NCBI RefSeq assembly: GCF_021869535.1
Contig: NW_026262668.1
Span: 67,663,558 to 67,727,557, forward strand
Length of the DNA stretch: 64,000 nt
Source of the DNA: Mytilus californianus
Lineage: Eukaryota > Mollusca > Bivalvia > Mytilida > Mytilidae
Direction of reading: 5' to 3'
The position numbers and the translations under genes were made by a program. How positions within the stretch are numbered: the first letter of the stretch is position 1; the number at the start of each line of letters is the position of its first letter. Positions 21,544 to 33,443 of this stretch are shown piece after piece. The notes under the pieces are model-generated. The model was not told where the DNA came from and did not search any database. It was given only the letters and a program-made list of their open reading frames with translations.

Positions 21544-22138
21544 CATGGTTCTAAAACTTCAATTTAAGGTGTAAATACTTCATAACATTACCATTAACAT
21601 TGTAGTTACTTGTCAAGGTGAGTGTAGGGCAAAAAGAAACATCTTTTTCTTAAAGGAAACATATTTCAAAACATAATGAGCTGTGTTGGTTGTTCATTTT
21701 TATAGTTCTTTAGTTTTTGAAATACTTTTTATGGTTTTGGGTTTTTTCCCCCCATTTCTTTTTTCTCCAGGAGCAAATTAAGTATATAGTGATGACAGAA
21801 AACTCTTTTAAAAAAATATGCTGCGGAAACTATTTGTTGTTAGCGAAAAAACGTTTTGCACGTGCATTAATCACGTTTCAGTGAGCACAGTTAGCATTGA
21901 AGCCGTTATAATTTCAACGATTTTCGCGCGGTCAAAATGTACTATAGTCTAATTCATCCAATTTGAAATAGTGAAAACCGCCCTCCTGTATGACGTTACT
22001 TGTGAGTACTAATATCAAATTCTAAGCCAAATTAAGTCCATGTTACCATATATAGTCAAATCATAGATAACTCTGTTAAGATAGAGAAGCGAAATGATAG
22101 AATTTAATATGCATTGTGCTAGATATCAATAGTATTAG

Positions 22139-24865
22139 TGTAAACATATTTTATTAATTAAATTCAGGTTAAGTAATGTACACAAATTGGCATTTACATA
22201 TTAATACAAGTGAATAATTAATAGGATCCAGAAACAAGCTGTTAGCTTATATTAATCCGTTTCCTAATTCAAATAAGAACATTTCATATTGTAATACTCA
22301 AGGAGTAGAGTGTAAAAAAATTAACAATGTTACACTAGATGGAAAACAAACAAAACATATACATGTAATAAGGTTGTGAACACAAAAGAGAAAAAAAAAA
22401 AAAAAATTTTTTTTTTTACATCAGATATACAATAATAAAGTGTATGTTTCTGAACGGACACAATTATTTAAGATATAAGTATTACTTGTTGAACAAGATG
22501 ATTGTAATCATATGACAAATCTTTTGCTACTGAGTATGAATGTTTGAACTGCCAAGAATATTTCAATGTTTTGTTCGTAGCTGAAATCCGTTGAACCGTG
22601 TAGCAAAATTTCTTCTGACAAGAAATGTATGATATTGATGTTATAAAAATGCTGTTCACGCATGATGTGAAATCGGGGGCAGTGCAACAAGTAATGCGCT
22701 GTTGTTTCTATAGCACCACATAAACAAAGTGGTGAGTCCACTATATTTTTTACAAAAAGATGTTGATTTAGAGAACTGCATTGCATTCGAAGTCTTGAGT
22801 GATAAATTTGACCTAATCGCTTACCAATGTAATAATAATTTGGAGGCTTAGTCACCCGAGACTGGACACAATTCCTGAATGCCCCCACCGAAGTACTGGT
22901 CTTAGCATTCTCAGGGAGGAGATTCCATGAACGTACAGTTGCCGGTAAATAATAATTCGAATACAGGGCTGTTCTTGTTCGAACAGGGGGGATTAGTGAC
23001 GAGTTTCTCGTATTATGATTATGTATGGTTGCATGGGATTCTGGAACTAAGTTTGATAAATATTCCGGAGTAATATGATTTTTCATCTTGTAAAAATAAA
23101 TTAATCTGTGGCCCTCCCTTCGATCTTTAAGCTTTTCCCAACCCGTTTCGAGATATAATCTCTCTAGGGACACCAACCTAGTACCCCCAGTTACGATCCT
23201 GGCAGCCTCTGCTTGTACTTTTTCAATTTTATCGATCAAAAGATGTGTATAGTTGTCCCAGATAACATCAGCATATTCTAATAATGGTCTTATATATGTT
23301 AGGTATATTGTCTCGAGTGTTCGTCTGTCAAGGATGAATTTAAATTTTCGTAGAACATTCAGTCGTTTGTATGCCTTTTCGGTTATTACATCAATATGTT
23401 TATGCCAAGTGCCATCGTTTGAAACATGTAATCCAAGGTGTTTATGGGTAGATACCTCAGTTACAGTTACGTTGTTCATGTTAAGTTTTGGATGATCAGG
23501 TTTGTGAAGTTTCCGTGAAATTGTCATGGTCTCGGTTTTCTGAGGGTTAAAGGTCACTAGCCAATTTGAAGACCATCTATGGATTTTTGCAAGATCACTA
23601 TTCAAGTTGTTTGCCGATTCTCGGGGGTCATCTACTATCAAATATAAACTTGTATCATCAGCAAACAACTTAATAGTGGACTGTATATCAGATATGATAT
23701 CATTGATAAATATCAAAAATAAAAGAGGTCCCAGGATCGACCCCTGGGGTACTCCAGCCTTTATATTGCCCCACTCGGATGATACATTATTAATTACAAC
23801 CCTTTGCTTTCTATCAGATAGATAATTTTTTACCCATGCCAAAATAGAACCTTTAATGCCAATAGCTTCTAATTTTCTCAACAACCCCTTATGCCAAACT
23901 CTGTCAAATGCCTTAGTTATATCACAAAAAATTACTCTAATTTCTTTCCCGTCATCTAATGCCTTCCCAAACTCATTTGTAATATTAAGCAATTGATTAA
24001 TGGCTGAGTCCCCTTGAGTGAAACCTGATTGGTTGGGTGTAATTATCTGGTTAGCAAGTAGATAATTATGAATATGCTTAAAAACACATCTTTCCATGAC
24101 TTTTCCGATAACGCTTATCAATGAGATCGGTCTGTAGTTTCTGTAGTCACTTGGAGAGCCCTTCTTAAATACAGGGGTAACATTAGCACATTTCCAGTCA
24201 GAAGGAAACTTGCCAACTGATAAAGACAGGTTAAATAACCTGCACAAAGGGTATTTCAGAATTCCATATGCTTCCTTTAGAAGTCGTGGGCTTATTCGAT
24301 CTGGTCCCGATGCTTTTGATACGTCCAAAATCTTCAAAATGTCTACTACCTCGTTCTCAGATATTATCATATCACCGAGCCCCTCTGTTCGTGTGTCAGG
24401 TATGTCTGGCAGATGTGTGTTAGAGTCATCAAGATTTGATTGACCACAAAAATAATCATTAAATATTTTTGCCTTTTTTGTATCGTCACAGATCAGATCA
24501 TCGTCTATCTGTAAAGGGGGAATGTTGCGACTGTCACTGGAGTCACATTTCATCAAAGATTTAATAAGACTCCAATATTGTTTGCCACCATGAGTTTCAG
24601 ATATAATTTTGGTTGACAATTTTGAAAAATAATCAGTTTTTGAGTTTAAAACTAGTTTATTACATTTATTCCTAAAAAATCGAAATTTTGCCCAGTCCGG
24701 AGCAGAATTTGTATTTTTGGCTCTTTTATGGATACGATTTTTTTTACGAATCATCCTTTTGATATCAGCGGTAAGCCATGGTGGTTTATCTTTTCTGACT
24801 GTAATAATTCGGTTAGGAATGTTTTTATTTGCCTTGTCAATAAGTTCGTCCGTTATAGTACATGC
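22139..24865 (-). mobile_element. 5'-truncated Jockey/CR1-like LINE in array spacer
   Basis: A 2,727-bp insertion with 15-bp direct repeats tatcaatagtattag (22124-22138 and 24866-24880). Coding runs from the right junction to 22508, followed by about 369 bp of 3' sequence with an A15/T11 tract near 22390. The 5' part with the endonuclease is missing, the usual result of incomplete reverse transcription. Unlike the five tRNA-inserted elements it sits in spacer and its end is not AATAAAGAT plus A tail, so it landed here without tRNA specificity. Confidence 0.9.
22508..24865 (-). CDS. Reverse transcriptase of Jockey/CR1-like LINE (5'-truncated)
   Basis: About 785 element-encoded codons with no internal stop. 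The open frame runs another 24 codons into the flanking tRNA-array spacer to an ATG at 24937, but that start is accidental: the same peptide is encoded by spacer elsewhere (for example near 60080). Visible motifs: a basic connector (PPWLTADIKRMIRKKNR), the RT fingers with SGPDRISP and YRPISLIS, motif A CDITKAFDRVWH, motif B GVPQGSILGPLLF, catalytic FADDT, and a thumb with THKHLGLHVS. Near the C-terminus is CLCGAIETTAHYLLHCP, a Cys-His motif frequent in invertebrate LINEs of this group. The endonuclease domain is absent. Clade assignment within Jockey/CR1/Rex is by motif wording only. Confidence 0.85.
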   Translation of the reverse strand, partial: ACTITDELIDKANKNIPNRIITVRKDKPPWLTADIKRMIRKKNRIHKRAKNTNSAPDWAKFRFFRNKCNKLVLNSKTDYFSKLSTKIISETHGGKQYWSLIKSLMKCDSSDSRNIPPLQIDDDLICDDTKKAKIFNDYFCGQSNLDDSNTHLPDIPDTRTEGLGDMIISENEVVDILKILDVSKASGPDRISPRLLKEAYGILKYPLCRLFNLSLSVGKFPSDWKCANVTPVFKKGSPSDYRNYRPISLISVIGKVMERCVFKHIHNYLLANQIITPNQSGFTQGDSAINQLLNITNEFGKALDDGKEIRVIFCDITKAFDRVWHKGLLRKLEAIGIKGSILAWVKNYLSDRKQRVVINNVSSEWGNIKAGVPQGSILGPLLFLIFINDIISDIQSTIKLFADDTSLYLIVDDPRESANNLNSDLAKIHRWSSNWLVTFNPQKTETMTISRKLHKPDHPKLNMNNVTVTEVSTHKHLGLHVSNDGTWHKHIDVITEKAYKRLNVLRKFKFILDRRTLETIYLTYIRPLLEYADVIWDNYTHLLIDKIEKVQAEAARIVTGGTRLVSLERLYLETGWEKLKDRREGHRLIYFYKMKNHITPEYLSNLVPESHATIHNHNTRNSSLIPPVRTRTALYSNYYLPATVRSWNLLPENAKTSTSVGAFRNCVQSRVTKPPNYYYIGKRLGQIYHSRLRMQCSSLNQHLFVKNIVDSPLCLCGAIETTAHYLLHCPRFHIMREQHFYNINIIHFLSEEILLHGSTDFSYEQNIEIFLAVQTFILSSKRFVI

Positions 24866-25025
24866 TATCAATAGTATTAGGACAGAATAATAATTCAATT
24901 TTGGAAAGAGAAAAAAAAACATGTTGCTACGTAACATTTCGTATTTTATGCCTGTAAGACATATTTTGTCAGTTGTAAATAATGTAAACGAATGATACCT
25001 TGATTAAGCTGCAATAGTAAGGGTC

Positions 25026-25107
25026 GGTAGCGTGGCCGAGCGGTCTAAGGCGCTGGTTTAAGGCACCAGTCTCCTCGGAGGCGTGGGTTCGAATCCCACC
25101 GCTGCCA
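25026..25107 (+). tRNA. tRNA-Leu (AAG), copy 12
   Basis: Gene as in the 628 copy; the base three before the gene block reads G for C. Confidence 0.97.
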
Positions 25108-25391
25108 AGTGATTTTTTTAAGTAAGTTAGGAATCAATTTATCGATTTTTGCATTTATTGACGAAAATTTTAATGCATAAAAGATTAATACATTGAAGAT
25201 CTTGTTTTAATCATAGATAGAACACAATTATCATGTTTCATTTACGTATTTCAAATTCTGAACGCTATCTACATGCAGTTAAAAATTCATGACTAGCATT
25301 GCAGAAGAATAACTGGTTACACGTATAATACAGGTTTTCACAACTATTCGAAATGCTTTGAAAACAGGAGTAACGGGGGAGAAAAAAACTA

Positions 25392-25482
25392 TGCCCCGGG
25401 TGAGGATCGAACTCACGACCTTCAGATCGCTCTGTCATTTGTGATTATGAGACTGACGCGCTACCTACTGCGCTACCGAGGC
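25392..25482 (-). tRNA. tRNA-Met (CAT, intron), copy 13
   Basis: No change seen against copy 1. Confidence 0.97.
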
Positions 25483-26222
25483 CATGGTTCTAAAACTTCA
25501 ATTTAAGGTGTAAATACTTCATAACATTACCATTAACATTGTAGTTACTTGTCAAGGTGAGTGTAGGGCAAAAAGAAACATCTTTTTCTTAAAGGAAACA
25601 TATTTCAAAACATAATGAGCTGTGTTGGTTGTTCATTTTTATAGTTCTTTAGTTTTTGAAATACTTTTTATGGTTTTGGGTTTTTTCCCCCCATTTCTTT
25701 TTTCTCCAGGAGCAAATTAAGTATATAGTGATGACAGAAAACTCTTTTAAAAAAATATGCTGCGGAAACTATTTGTTGTTAGCGAAAAAACGTTTTGCAC
25801 GTGCATTAATCACGTTTCAGTGAGCACAGTTAGCATTGAAGCCGTTATAATTTCAACGATTTTCGCGCGGTCAAAATGTACTATAGTCTAATTCATCCAA
25901 TTTGAAATAGTGAAAACCGCCCTCCTGTATGACGTTACTTGTGAGTACTAATATCAAATTCTAAGCCAAATTAAGTCCATGTTACCATATATAGTCAAAT
26001 CATAGATAACTCTGTTAAGATAGAGAAGCGAAATGATAGAATTTAATATGCATTGTGCTAGATATCAATAGTATTAGGACAGAATAATAATTCAATTTTG
26101 GAAAGAGAAAAAAAAACATGTTGCTACGTAACATTTCGTATTTTATGCCTGTAAGACATATTTTGTCAGTTGTAAATAATGTAAACGAATGATACCTTGA
26201 TTAAGCTGCAATAGTAAGCGTC

Positions 26223-26304
26223 GGTAGCGTGGCCGAGCGGTCTAAGGCGCTGGTTTAAGGCACCAGTCTCCTCGGAGGCGTGGGTTCGAATCCCACCGCT
26301 GCCA
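26223..26304 (+). tRNA. tRNA-Leu (AAG), copy 13
   Basis: Same as the 628 copy. Confidence 0.97.
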
Positions 26305-26588
26305 AGTGATTTTTTTAAGTAAGTTAGGAATCAATTTATCGATTTTTGCATTTATTGACGAAAATTTTAATGCATAAAAGATTAATACATTGAAGATCTT
26401 GTTTTAATCATAGATAGAACACAATTATCATGTTTCATTTACGTATTTCAAATTCTGAACGCTATCTACATGCAGTTAAAAATTCATGACTAGCATTGCA
26501 GAAGAATAACTGGTTACACGTATAATACAGGTTTTCACAACTATTCGAAATGCTTTGAAAACAGGAGTAACGGGGGAGAAAAAAACTA

Positions 26589-26679
26589 TGCCCCGGGTGA
26601 GGATCGAACTCACGACCTTCAGATCGCTCTGTCATTTGTGATTATGAGACTGACGCGCTACCTACTGCGCTACCGAGGC
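26589..26679 (-). tRNA. tRNA-Met (CAT, intron), copy 14
   Basis: Gene unchanged; one C-to-G change upstream of its 5' end. Confidence 0.97.
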
Positions 26680-27419
26680 CATGGTTGTAAAACTTCAATT
26701 TAAGGTGTAAATACTTCATAACATTACCATTAACATTGTAGTTACTTGTCAAGGTGAGTGTAGGGCAAAAAGAAACATCTTTTTCTTAAAGGAAACATAT
26801 TTCAAAACATAATGAGCTGTGTTGGTTGTTCATTTTTATAGTTCTTTAGTTTTTGAAATACTTTTTATGGTTTTGGGTTTTTTCCCCCCATTTCTTTTTT
26901 CTCCAGGAGCAAATTAAGTATATAGTGATGACAGAAAACTCTTTTAAAAAAATATGCTGCGGAAACTATTTGTTGTTAGCGAAAAAACGTTTTGCACGTG
27001 CATTAATCACGTTTCAGTGAGCACAGTTAGCATTGAAGCCGTTATAATTTCAACGATTTTCGCGCGGTCAAAATGTACTATAGTCTAATTCATCCAATTT
27101 GAAATAGTGAAAACCGCCCTCCTGTATGACGTTACTTGTGAGTACTAATATCAAATTCTAAGCCAAATTAAGTCCATGTTACCATATATAGTCAAATCAT
27201 AGATAACTCTGTTAAGATAGAGAAGCGAAATGATAGAATTTAATATGCATTGTGCTAGATATCAATAGTATTAGGACAGAATAATAATTCAATTTTGGAA
27301 AGAGAAAAAAAAACATGTTGCTACGTAACATTTCGTATTTTATGCCTGTAAGACATATTTTGTCAGTTGTAAATAATGTAAACGAATGATACCTTGATTA
27401 AGCTGCAATAGTAAGCGTC

Positions 27420-27501
27420 GGTAGCGTGGCCGAGCGGTCTAAGGCGCTGGTTTAAGGCACCAGTCTCCTCGGAGGCGTGGGTTCGAATCCCACCGCTGCC
27501 A
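27420..27501 (+). tRNA. tRNA-Leu (AAG), copy 14
   Basis: Same as the 628 copy. Confidence 0.97.
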
Positions 27502-27785
27502 AGTGATTTTTTTAAGTAAGTTAGGAATCAATTTATCGATTTTTGCATTTATTGACGAAAATTTTAATGCATAAAAGATTAATACATTGAAGATCTTGTT
27601 TTAATCATAGATAGAACACAATTATCATGTTTCATTTACGTATTTCAAATTCTGAACGCTATCTACATGCAGTTAAAAATTCATGACTAGCATTGCAGAA
27701 GAATAACTGGTTACACGTATAATACAGGTTTTCACAACTATTCGAAATGCTTTGAAAACAGGAGTAACGGGGGAGAAAAAAACTA

Positions 27786-27876
27786 TGCCCCGGGTGAGGA
27801 TCGAACTCACGACCTTCAGATCGCTCTGTCATTTGTGATTATGAGACTGACGCGCTACCTACTGCGCTACCGAGGC
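27786..27876 (-). tRNA. tRNA-Met (CAT, intron), copy 15
   Basis: No change seen against copy 1. Confidence 0.97.
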
Positions 27877-28615
27877 CATGGTTCTAAAACTTCAATTTAA
27901 GGTGTAAATACTTCATAACATTACCATTAACATTGTAGTTACTTGTCAAGGTGAGTGTAGGGCAAAAAGAAACATCTTTTTCTTAAAGGAAACATATTTC
28001 AAAACATAATGAGCTGTGTTGGTTGTTCATTTTTATAGTTCTTTAGTTTTTGAAATACTTTTTATGGTTTTGGGTTTTTTCCCCCCATTTCTTTTTTCTC
28101 CAGGAGCAAATTAAGTATATAGTGATGACAGAAAACTCTTTTAAAAAAATATGCTGCGGAAACTATTTGTTGTTAGCGAAAAAACGTTTTGCACGTGCAT
28201 TAATCACGTTTCAGTGAGCACAGTTAGCATTGAAGCCGTTATAATTTCAACGATTTTCGCGCGGTCAAAATGTACTATAGTCTAATTCATCCAATTTGAA
28301 ATAGTGAAAACCGCCCTCCTGTATGACGTTACTTGTGAGTACTAATATCAAATTCTAAGCCAAATTAAGTCCATGTTACCATATATAGTCAAATCATAGA
28401 TAACTCTGTTAAGATAGAGAAGCGAAATGATAGAATTTAATATGCATTGTGCTAGATATCAATAGTATTAGGACAGAATAATAATTTAATTTTGGAAAGA
28501 GAAAAAAAACATGTTGCTACGTAACATTTCGTATTTTATGCCTGTAAGACATATTTTGTCAGTTGTAAATAATGTAAACGAATGATACCTTGATTAAGCT
28601 GCAATAGTAAGCGTC

Positions 28616-28697
28616 GGTAGCGTGGCCGAGCGGTCTAAGGCGCTGGTTTAAGGCACCAGTCTCCTCGGAGGCGTGGGTTCGAATCCCACCGCTGCCA
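28616..28697 (+). tRNA. tRNA-Leu (AAG), copy 15
   Basis: Same as the 628 copy. Confidence 0.97.
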
Positions 28698-28980
28698 AGT
28701 GATTTTTTTAAGTAAGTTAGGAATCAATTTATCGATTTTTGCATTTATTGACGAAAATTTTAATGCATAAAAGATTAATACATTGAAGATCTTGTTTTAA
28801 TCATAGATAGAACACAATTATCATGTTTCATTTACGTATTTCAAATTCTGAACGCTATCTACATGCAGTTAAAAATTCATGACTAGCATTGCAGAAGAAT
28901 AACTGGTTACACGTATAATACAGGTTTTCACAACTATTCGAAATGCTTTGAAAACAGGAGTAACGGGGGAGAAAAAACTA

Positions 28981-29071
28981 TGCCCCGGGTGAGGATCGAA
29001 CTCACGACCTTCAGATCGCTCTGTCATTTGTGATTATGAGACTGACGCGCTACCTACTGCGCTACCGAGGC
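28981..29071 (-). tRNA. tRNA-Met (CAT, intron), copy 16
   Basis: Gene unchanged; terminator shortened to six T. Confidence 0.97.
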
Positions 29072-29810
29072 CATGGTTCTAAAATTTCAATTTAAGGTGT
29101 AAATACTTCATAACATTACCATTAACATTGTAGTTACTTGTCAAGGTGAGTGTAGGGCAAAAAGAAACATCTTTTTCTTAAAGGAAACATATTTCAAAAC
29201 ATAATGAGCTGTGTTGGTTGTTCATTTTTATAGTTCTTTAGTTTTTGAAATACTTTTTATGGTTTTGGGTTTTTTCCCCCCATTTCTTTTTTCTCCAGGA
29301 GCAAATTAAGTATATAGTGATGACAGAAAACTCTTTAAAAAAAATATGCTGCGGAAACTATTTGTTGTTAGCGAAAAAACGTTTTGCACGTGCATTAATC
29401 ACGTTTCAGTGAGCACAGTTAGCATTGAAGCCGTTATAATTTCAACGATTTTCGCGCGGTCAAAATGTACTATAGTCTAATTCATCCAATTTGAAATAGT
29501 GAAAACCGCCCTCCTGTATGACGTTACTTGTGAGTACTAATATCAAATTCTAAGCCAAATTAAGTCCATGTTACCATATATAGTCAAATCATAGATAACT
29601 CTGTTAAGATAGAGAAGCGAAATGATAGAATTTAATATGCATTGTGCTAGATATCAATAGTATTAGGACAGAATAATAATTTAATTTTGGAAAGAGAAAA
29701 AAAACATGTTGCTACGTAACATTTCGTATTTTATGCCTGTAAGACATATTTTGTCAGTTGTAAATAATGTAAACGAATGATACCTTGATTAAGCTGCAAT
29801 AGTAAGCGTC

Positions 29811-29892
29811 GGTAGCGTGGCCGAGCGGTCTAAGGCGCTGGTTTAAGGCACCAGTCTCCTCGGAGGCGTGGGTTCGAATCCCACCGCTGCCA
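29811..29892 (+). tRNA. tRNA-Leu (AAG), copy 16
   Basis: Same as the 628 copy. Confidence 0.97.
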
Positions 29893-30176
29893 AGTGATTT
29901 TTTTAAGTAAGTTAGGAATCAATTTATCGATTTTTGCATTTATTGACGAAAATTTTAATGCATAAAAGATTAATACATTGAAGATCTTGTTTTAATCATA
30001 GATAGAACACAATTATCATGTTTCATTTACGTATTTCAAATTCTGAACGCTATCTACATGCAGTTAAAAATTCATGACTAGCATTGCAGAAGAATAACTG
30101 GTTACACGTATAATACAGGTTTTCACAACTATTCGAAATGCTTTGAAAACAGGAGTAACGGGGGAGAAAAAAACTA

Positions 30177-30267
30177 TGCCCCGGGTGAGGATCGAACTCA
30201 CGACCTTCAGATCGCTCTGTCATTTGTGATTATGAGACTGACGCGCTACCTACTGCGCTACCGAGGC
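30177..30267 (-). tRNA. tRNA-Met (CAT, intron), copy 17
   Basis: No change seen against copy 1. Confidence 0.97.
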
Positions 30268-31005
30268 CATGGTTCTAAAACTTCAATTTAAGGTGTAAAT
30301 ACTTCATAACATTACCATTAACATTGTAGTTACTTGTCAAGGTGAGTGTAGGGCAAAAAGAAACATCTTTTTCTTAAAGGAAACATATTTCAAAACATAA
30401 TGAGCTGTGTTGGTTGTTCATTTTTATAGTTCTTTAGTTTTTGAAATACTTTTTATGGTTTTGGGTTTTTTCCCCCCATTTCTTTTTTCTCCAGGAGCAA
30501 ATTAAGTATATAGTGATGACAGAAAACTCTTTTAAAAAAATATGCTGCGGAAACTATTTGTTGTTAGCGAAAAAACGTTTTGCACGTGCATTAATCACGT
30601 TTCAGTGAGCACAGTTAGCATTGAAGCCGTTATAATTTCAACGATTTTCGCGCGGTCAAAATGTACTATAGTCTAATTCATCCAATTTGAAATAGTGAAA
30701 ACCGCCCTCCTGTATGACGTTACTTGTGAGTACTAATATCAAATTCTAAGCCAAATTAAGTCCATGTTACCATATATAGTCAAATCATAGATAACTCTGT
30801 TAAGATAGAGAAGCGAAATGATAGAATTTAATATGCATTGTGCTAGATATCAATAGTATTAGGACAGAATAATAATTTAATTTTGGAAAGAGAAAAAAAA
30901 ATGTTGCTACGTAACATTTCGTATTTTATGCCTGTAAGACATATTTTGTCAGTTGTAAATAATGTAAACGAATGATACCTTGATTAAGCTGCAATAGTAA
31001 GCGTC

Positions 31006-31087
31006 GGTAGCGTGGCCGCGCGGTCTAAGGCGCTGGTTTAAGGCACCAGTCTCCTCGGAGGCGTGGGTTCGAATCCCACCGCTGCCA
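31006..31087 (+). tRNA. tRNA-Leu (AAG), copy 17, A14C variant
   Basis: Third copy with the A14C core change, 16 kb from the other two. Confidence 0.88.
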
Positions 31088-31371
31088 AGTGATTTTTTTA
31101 AGTAAGTTAGGAATCAATTTATCGATTTTTGCATTTATTGACGAAAATTTTAATGCATAAAAGATTAATACATTGAAGATCTTGTTTTAATCATAGATAG
31201 AACACAATTATCATGTTTCATTTACGTATTTCAAATTCTGAACGCTATCTACATGCAGTTAAAAATTCATGACTAGCATTGCAGAAGAATAACTGGTTAC
31301 ACGTATAATACAGGTTTTCACAACTATTCGAAATGCTTTGAAAACAGGAGTAACGGGGGAGAAAAAAACTA

Positions 31372-31441
31372 TGCCCCGGGTGAGGATCGAACTCACGACC
31401 TTCAGATCGCTCTGTCATTTGTGATTATGAGACTGACGCGC
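31372..31441 (-). pseudogene. tRNA-Met 3' part, cut by LINE
   Basis: 70 nt left of a tRNA-Met gene, cut at the same base as the copies at 995 and 53336. The 5' part of the gene is lost on the far side of the LINE, where a 408-bp stretch of unit is missing. Confidence 0.95.
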
Positions 31442-31608
31442 CTTTTTTTTTTATCTTTATTAAAATCAAACATCATATTATACAAGTAAAACAATATATA
31501 AAATCAATTGTCCTTGATTGTTGTCATTATATACTAACTTTGTATTTACAATACATCTACTACTGTTAATTCACATTTAAAGTACACAATATAAAGTATA
31601 TAAACTAA

Positions 31609-33402
31609 TTACAATTTAAAGACTAGAATATTGTCTGTTTCTTCTAACAATGGGTTATCTAATACACACTTTTTTTGAAATATATGACTCATATTATGAC
31701 ATCGACAGAGATAGACATGCATATATGTTACATAATGTTTTAATGTATATTGAAATAATTTTATCAAATTTACATTAGAATAACCACTATTCAACAAGTT
31801 TCTCCTTCTGTAGATACAGTATCTGGCAACAGACATAAAAAAATTTAGAAACGTATCATTTACACCTTTCATATGCCATCTCAAACCCAAAATCAATAGT
31901 TCCTCACTTCTTACTAAACTAATCTTATCTGAATCACAGTTTTCAAAAATTCTAACCAACAAAGATGATAAATAATTATGAAAATCTTGAAGCTTATCAC
32001 AATTCATAAATATATGCAGGATGTCCTCCTTTTCACTGCAACATACTTTATAAATATTATCATCACCTAAACCTATCTTATGAAGTTTTACATTGGTAAA
32101 AATACAGTTATGTAACACCTTAAAGTCTAACTCAACCAAGTTAGAAGGTTTCCAATACATATTAACATGTGTCCATATTTTACTAACTGCTTCAGAACTT
32201 ACATCAAATTCCGATTTCCATAACTCAATACCAACAGGTTCTTCAACAATATTTTCCAACATAATAGTGTATAATGTTTTAGTGCTACATAGTTTCAAAT
32301 CATAATGCACATTTTTACAAATAATTGAAATGTCTATTGTTCTTGGTATAGATATTCTGTGAATATCAGTGTTCACTGTGTTTTTCCATTCTACAGGTAT
32401 AACATTCAACAAATTTCTATATCTATCAATTACATACTGTACATTAACATCTTCATATACAACTTGAATCATTTCAACTATAGCATGATCTGGCAAGAAA
32501 CCAGTTTTTACTTCAAAGCATATATCTTTGAGACAAACAATACCAGCACCTATAAAATCGTGCCATACAATTGTTCTGTTATTAACTATAATATTAGGAT
32601 TAACAAACAAAGGCTGATCATAAATATTTTCTACAGACAATGGAAACTCTATTTTTTTCCTTATAAAATTCAGTGCTTGAAAAAATTCTTGATAAACAAC
32701 AGGAAGTTTTTTCAATTCACAATTAGGTATCACTGAATAAAAAACATTAAGACAAAGTTTCATTTCATAAATTGAAGATACAAAATACTTAAATGTATAT
32801 TTCCATAATACTTCATATTCATCATTTAACAATCTGCCTAGAAATTTTAGCCTAAAAGCATATATTTTACATTTGATATCAGCAACATTTAAACCACCTC
32901 TACTTTTATCATCTACTATACAGTTATATTTTACTAAATGACATCTATTTTTCCATATAAAATTAAGACAAACTCTTTTTATCTCTATATAAGCCCATTC
33001 AGGTAATGCAGTAACAAACAATGCATACCAAAATCTAGATAACATCAGTGAATTGATAACACTAACCCTGCCATGTATAGTAAGTCTTCTCAATAACCAT
33101 ATGTTGAGAAGGGTTTTTATCTTAACTATTTTATTTTTCCAATTCATTTCATCACACATTTTTCTATTTTTTCCAATAAAAACTCCCAACAGTTGAAAAT
33201 AATCTTCACAAACTTTTAGACCAATGTGATCTTTTTCTAATACAGATAATGTACCGGTACCTAAACATAATATCTCTGATTTTTGTCTGTTTATTCTGGC
33301 ACCTGTTGCTTTGCTATACAAATCGAATTCCTTAAATACTTCAGGAATTGATTCCTTATTACATAAAGACAAAGTTGTATCATCAGCATGTTGATAAATC
33401 AA
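31609..33402 (-). CDS. LINE copy I, ORF2 C-terminal part (RT catalytic site to end)
   Basis: 597 codons from the first ATG; homologous coding starts a little upstream at about 33480, after a frameshift. It begins with the catalytic QHADDT and continues through the thumb (KINRQKSEILCLG-type block) and the long C-terminal domain. That domain ends with a Cys-His region containing CCSEKEDILHIFMNCDKL. No stop interrupts it. It corresponds to residues 250-845 of the RT frame in the LINE at 3301-9145. Confidence 0.88.
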   Translation of the reverse strand: MIYQHADDTTLSLCNKESIPEVFKEFDLYSKATGARINRQKSEILCLGTGTLSVLEKDHIGLKVCEDYFQLLGVFIGKNRKMCDEMNWKNKIVKIKTLLNIWLLRRLTIHGRVSVINSLMLSRFWYALFVTALPEWAYIEIKRVCLNFIWKNRCHLVKYNCIVDDKSRGGLNVADIKCKIYAFRLKFLGRLLNDEYEVLWKYTFKYFVSSIYEMKLCLNVFYSVIPNCELKKLPVVYQEFFQALNFIRKKIEFPLSVENIYDQPLFVNPNIIVNNRTIVWHDFIGAGIVCLKDICFEVKTGFLPDHAIVEMIQVVYEDVNVQYVIDRYRNLLNVIPVEWKNTVNTDIHRISIPRTIDISIICKNVHYDLKLCSTKTLYTIMLENIVEEPVGIELWKSEFDVSSEAVSKIWTHVNMYWKPSNLVELDFKVLHNCIFTNVKLHKIGLGDDNIYKVCCSEKEDILHIFMNCDKLQDFHNYLSSLLVRIFENCDSDKISLVRSEELLILGLRWHMKGVNDTFLNFFMSVARYCIYRRRNLLNSGYSNVNLIKLFQYTLKHYVTYMHVYLCRCHNMSHIFQKKCVLDNPLLEETDNILVFKL

Positions 33403-33443
33403 ACCAATCTTGTTACTTTTTGGGATATTAATTCCCTTTATAT

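Larger units (their letters stand above)
9146..22138. repeat. tRNA tandem array, block C (eleven units)
   Basis: Uninterrupted head-to-tail units with period 1,196-1,197 bp, measured from tRNA-Leu starts at 10319, 11515, 12711 and onwards. Units from about 16.1 to 19.8 kb share a T-to-C change and one extra A in the spacer before tRNA-Leu, which makes them 1,197 bp. The block ends at the target duplication of a CR1-like LINE. Confidence 0.97.
24866..31441. repeat. tRNA tandem array, block D (about five and a half units)
   Basis: Units of 1,195-1,197 bp between the CR1-like LINE and the LINE in tRNA-Met at 31442. The first three carry the T-to-C spacer change also seen at 16-20 kb. Confidence 0.97.

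Noticed and set aside
9146..22138. Reading the 1.2-kb repeats as LTRs of one or more retrotransposons
   Set aside because: Units are contiguous head to tail with no internal region, and they contain two tRNA genes with their own terminators.
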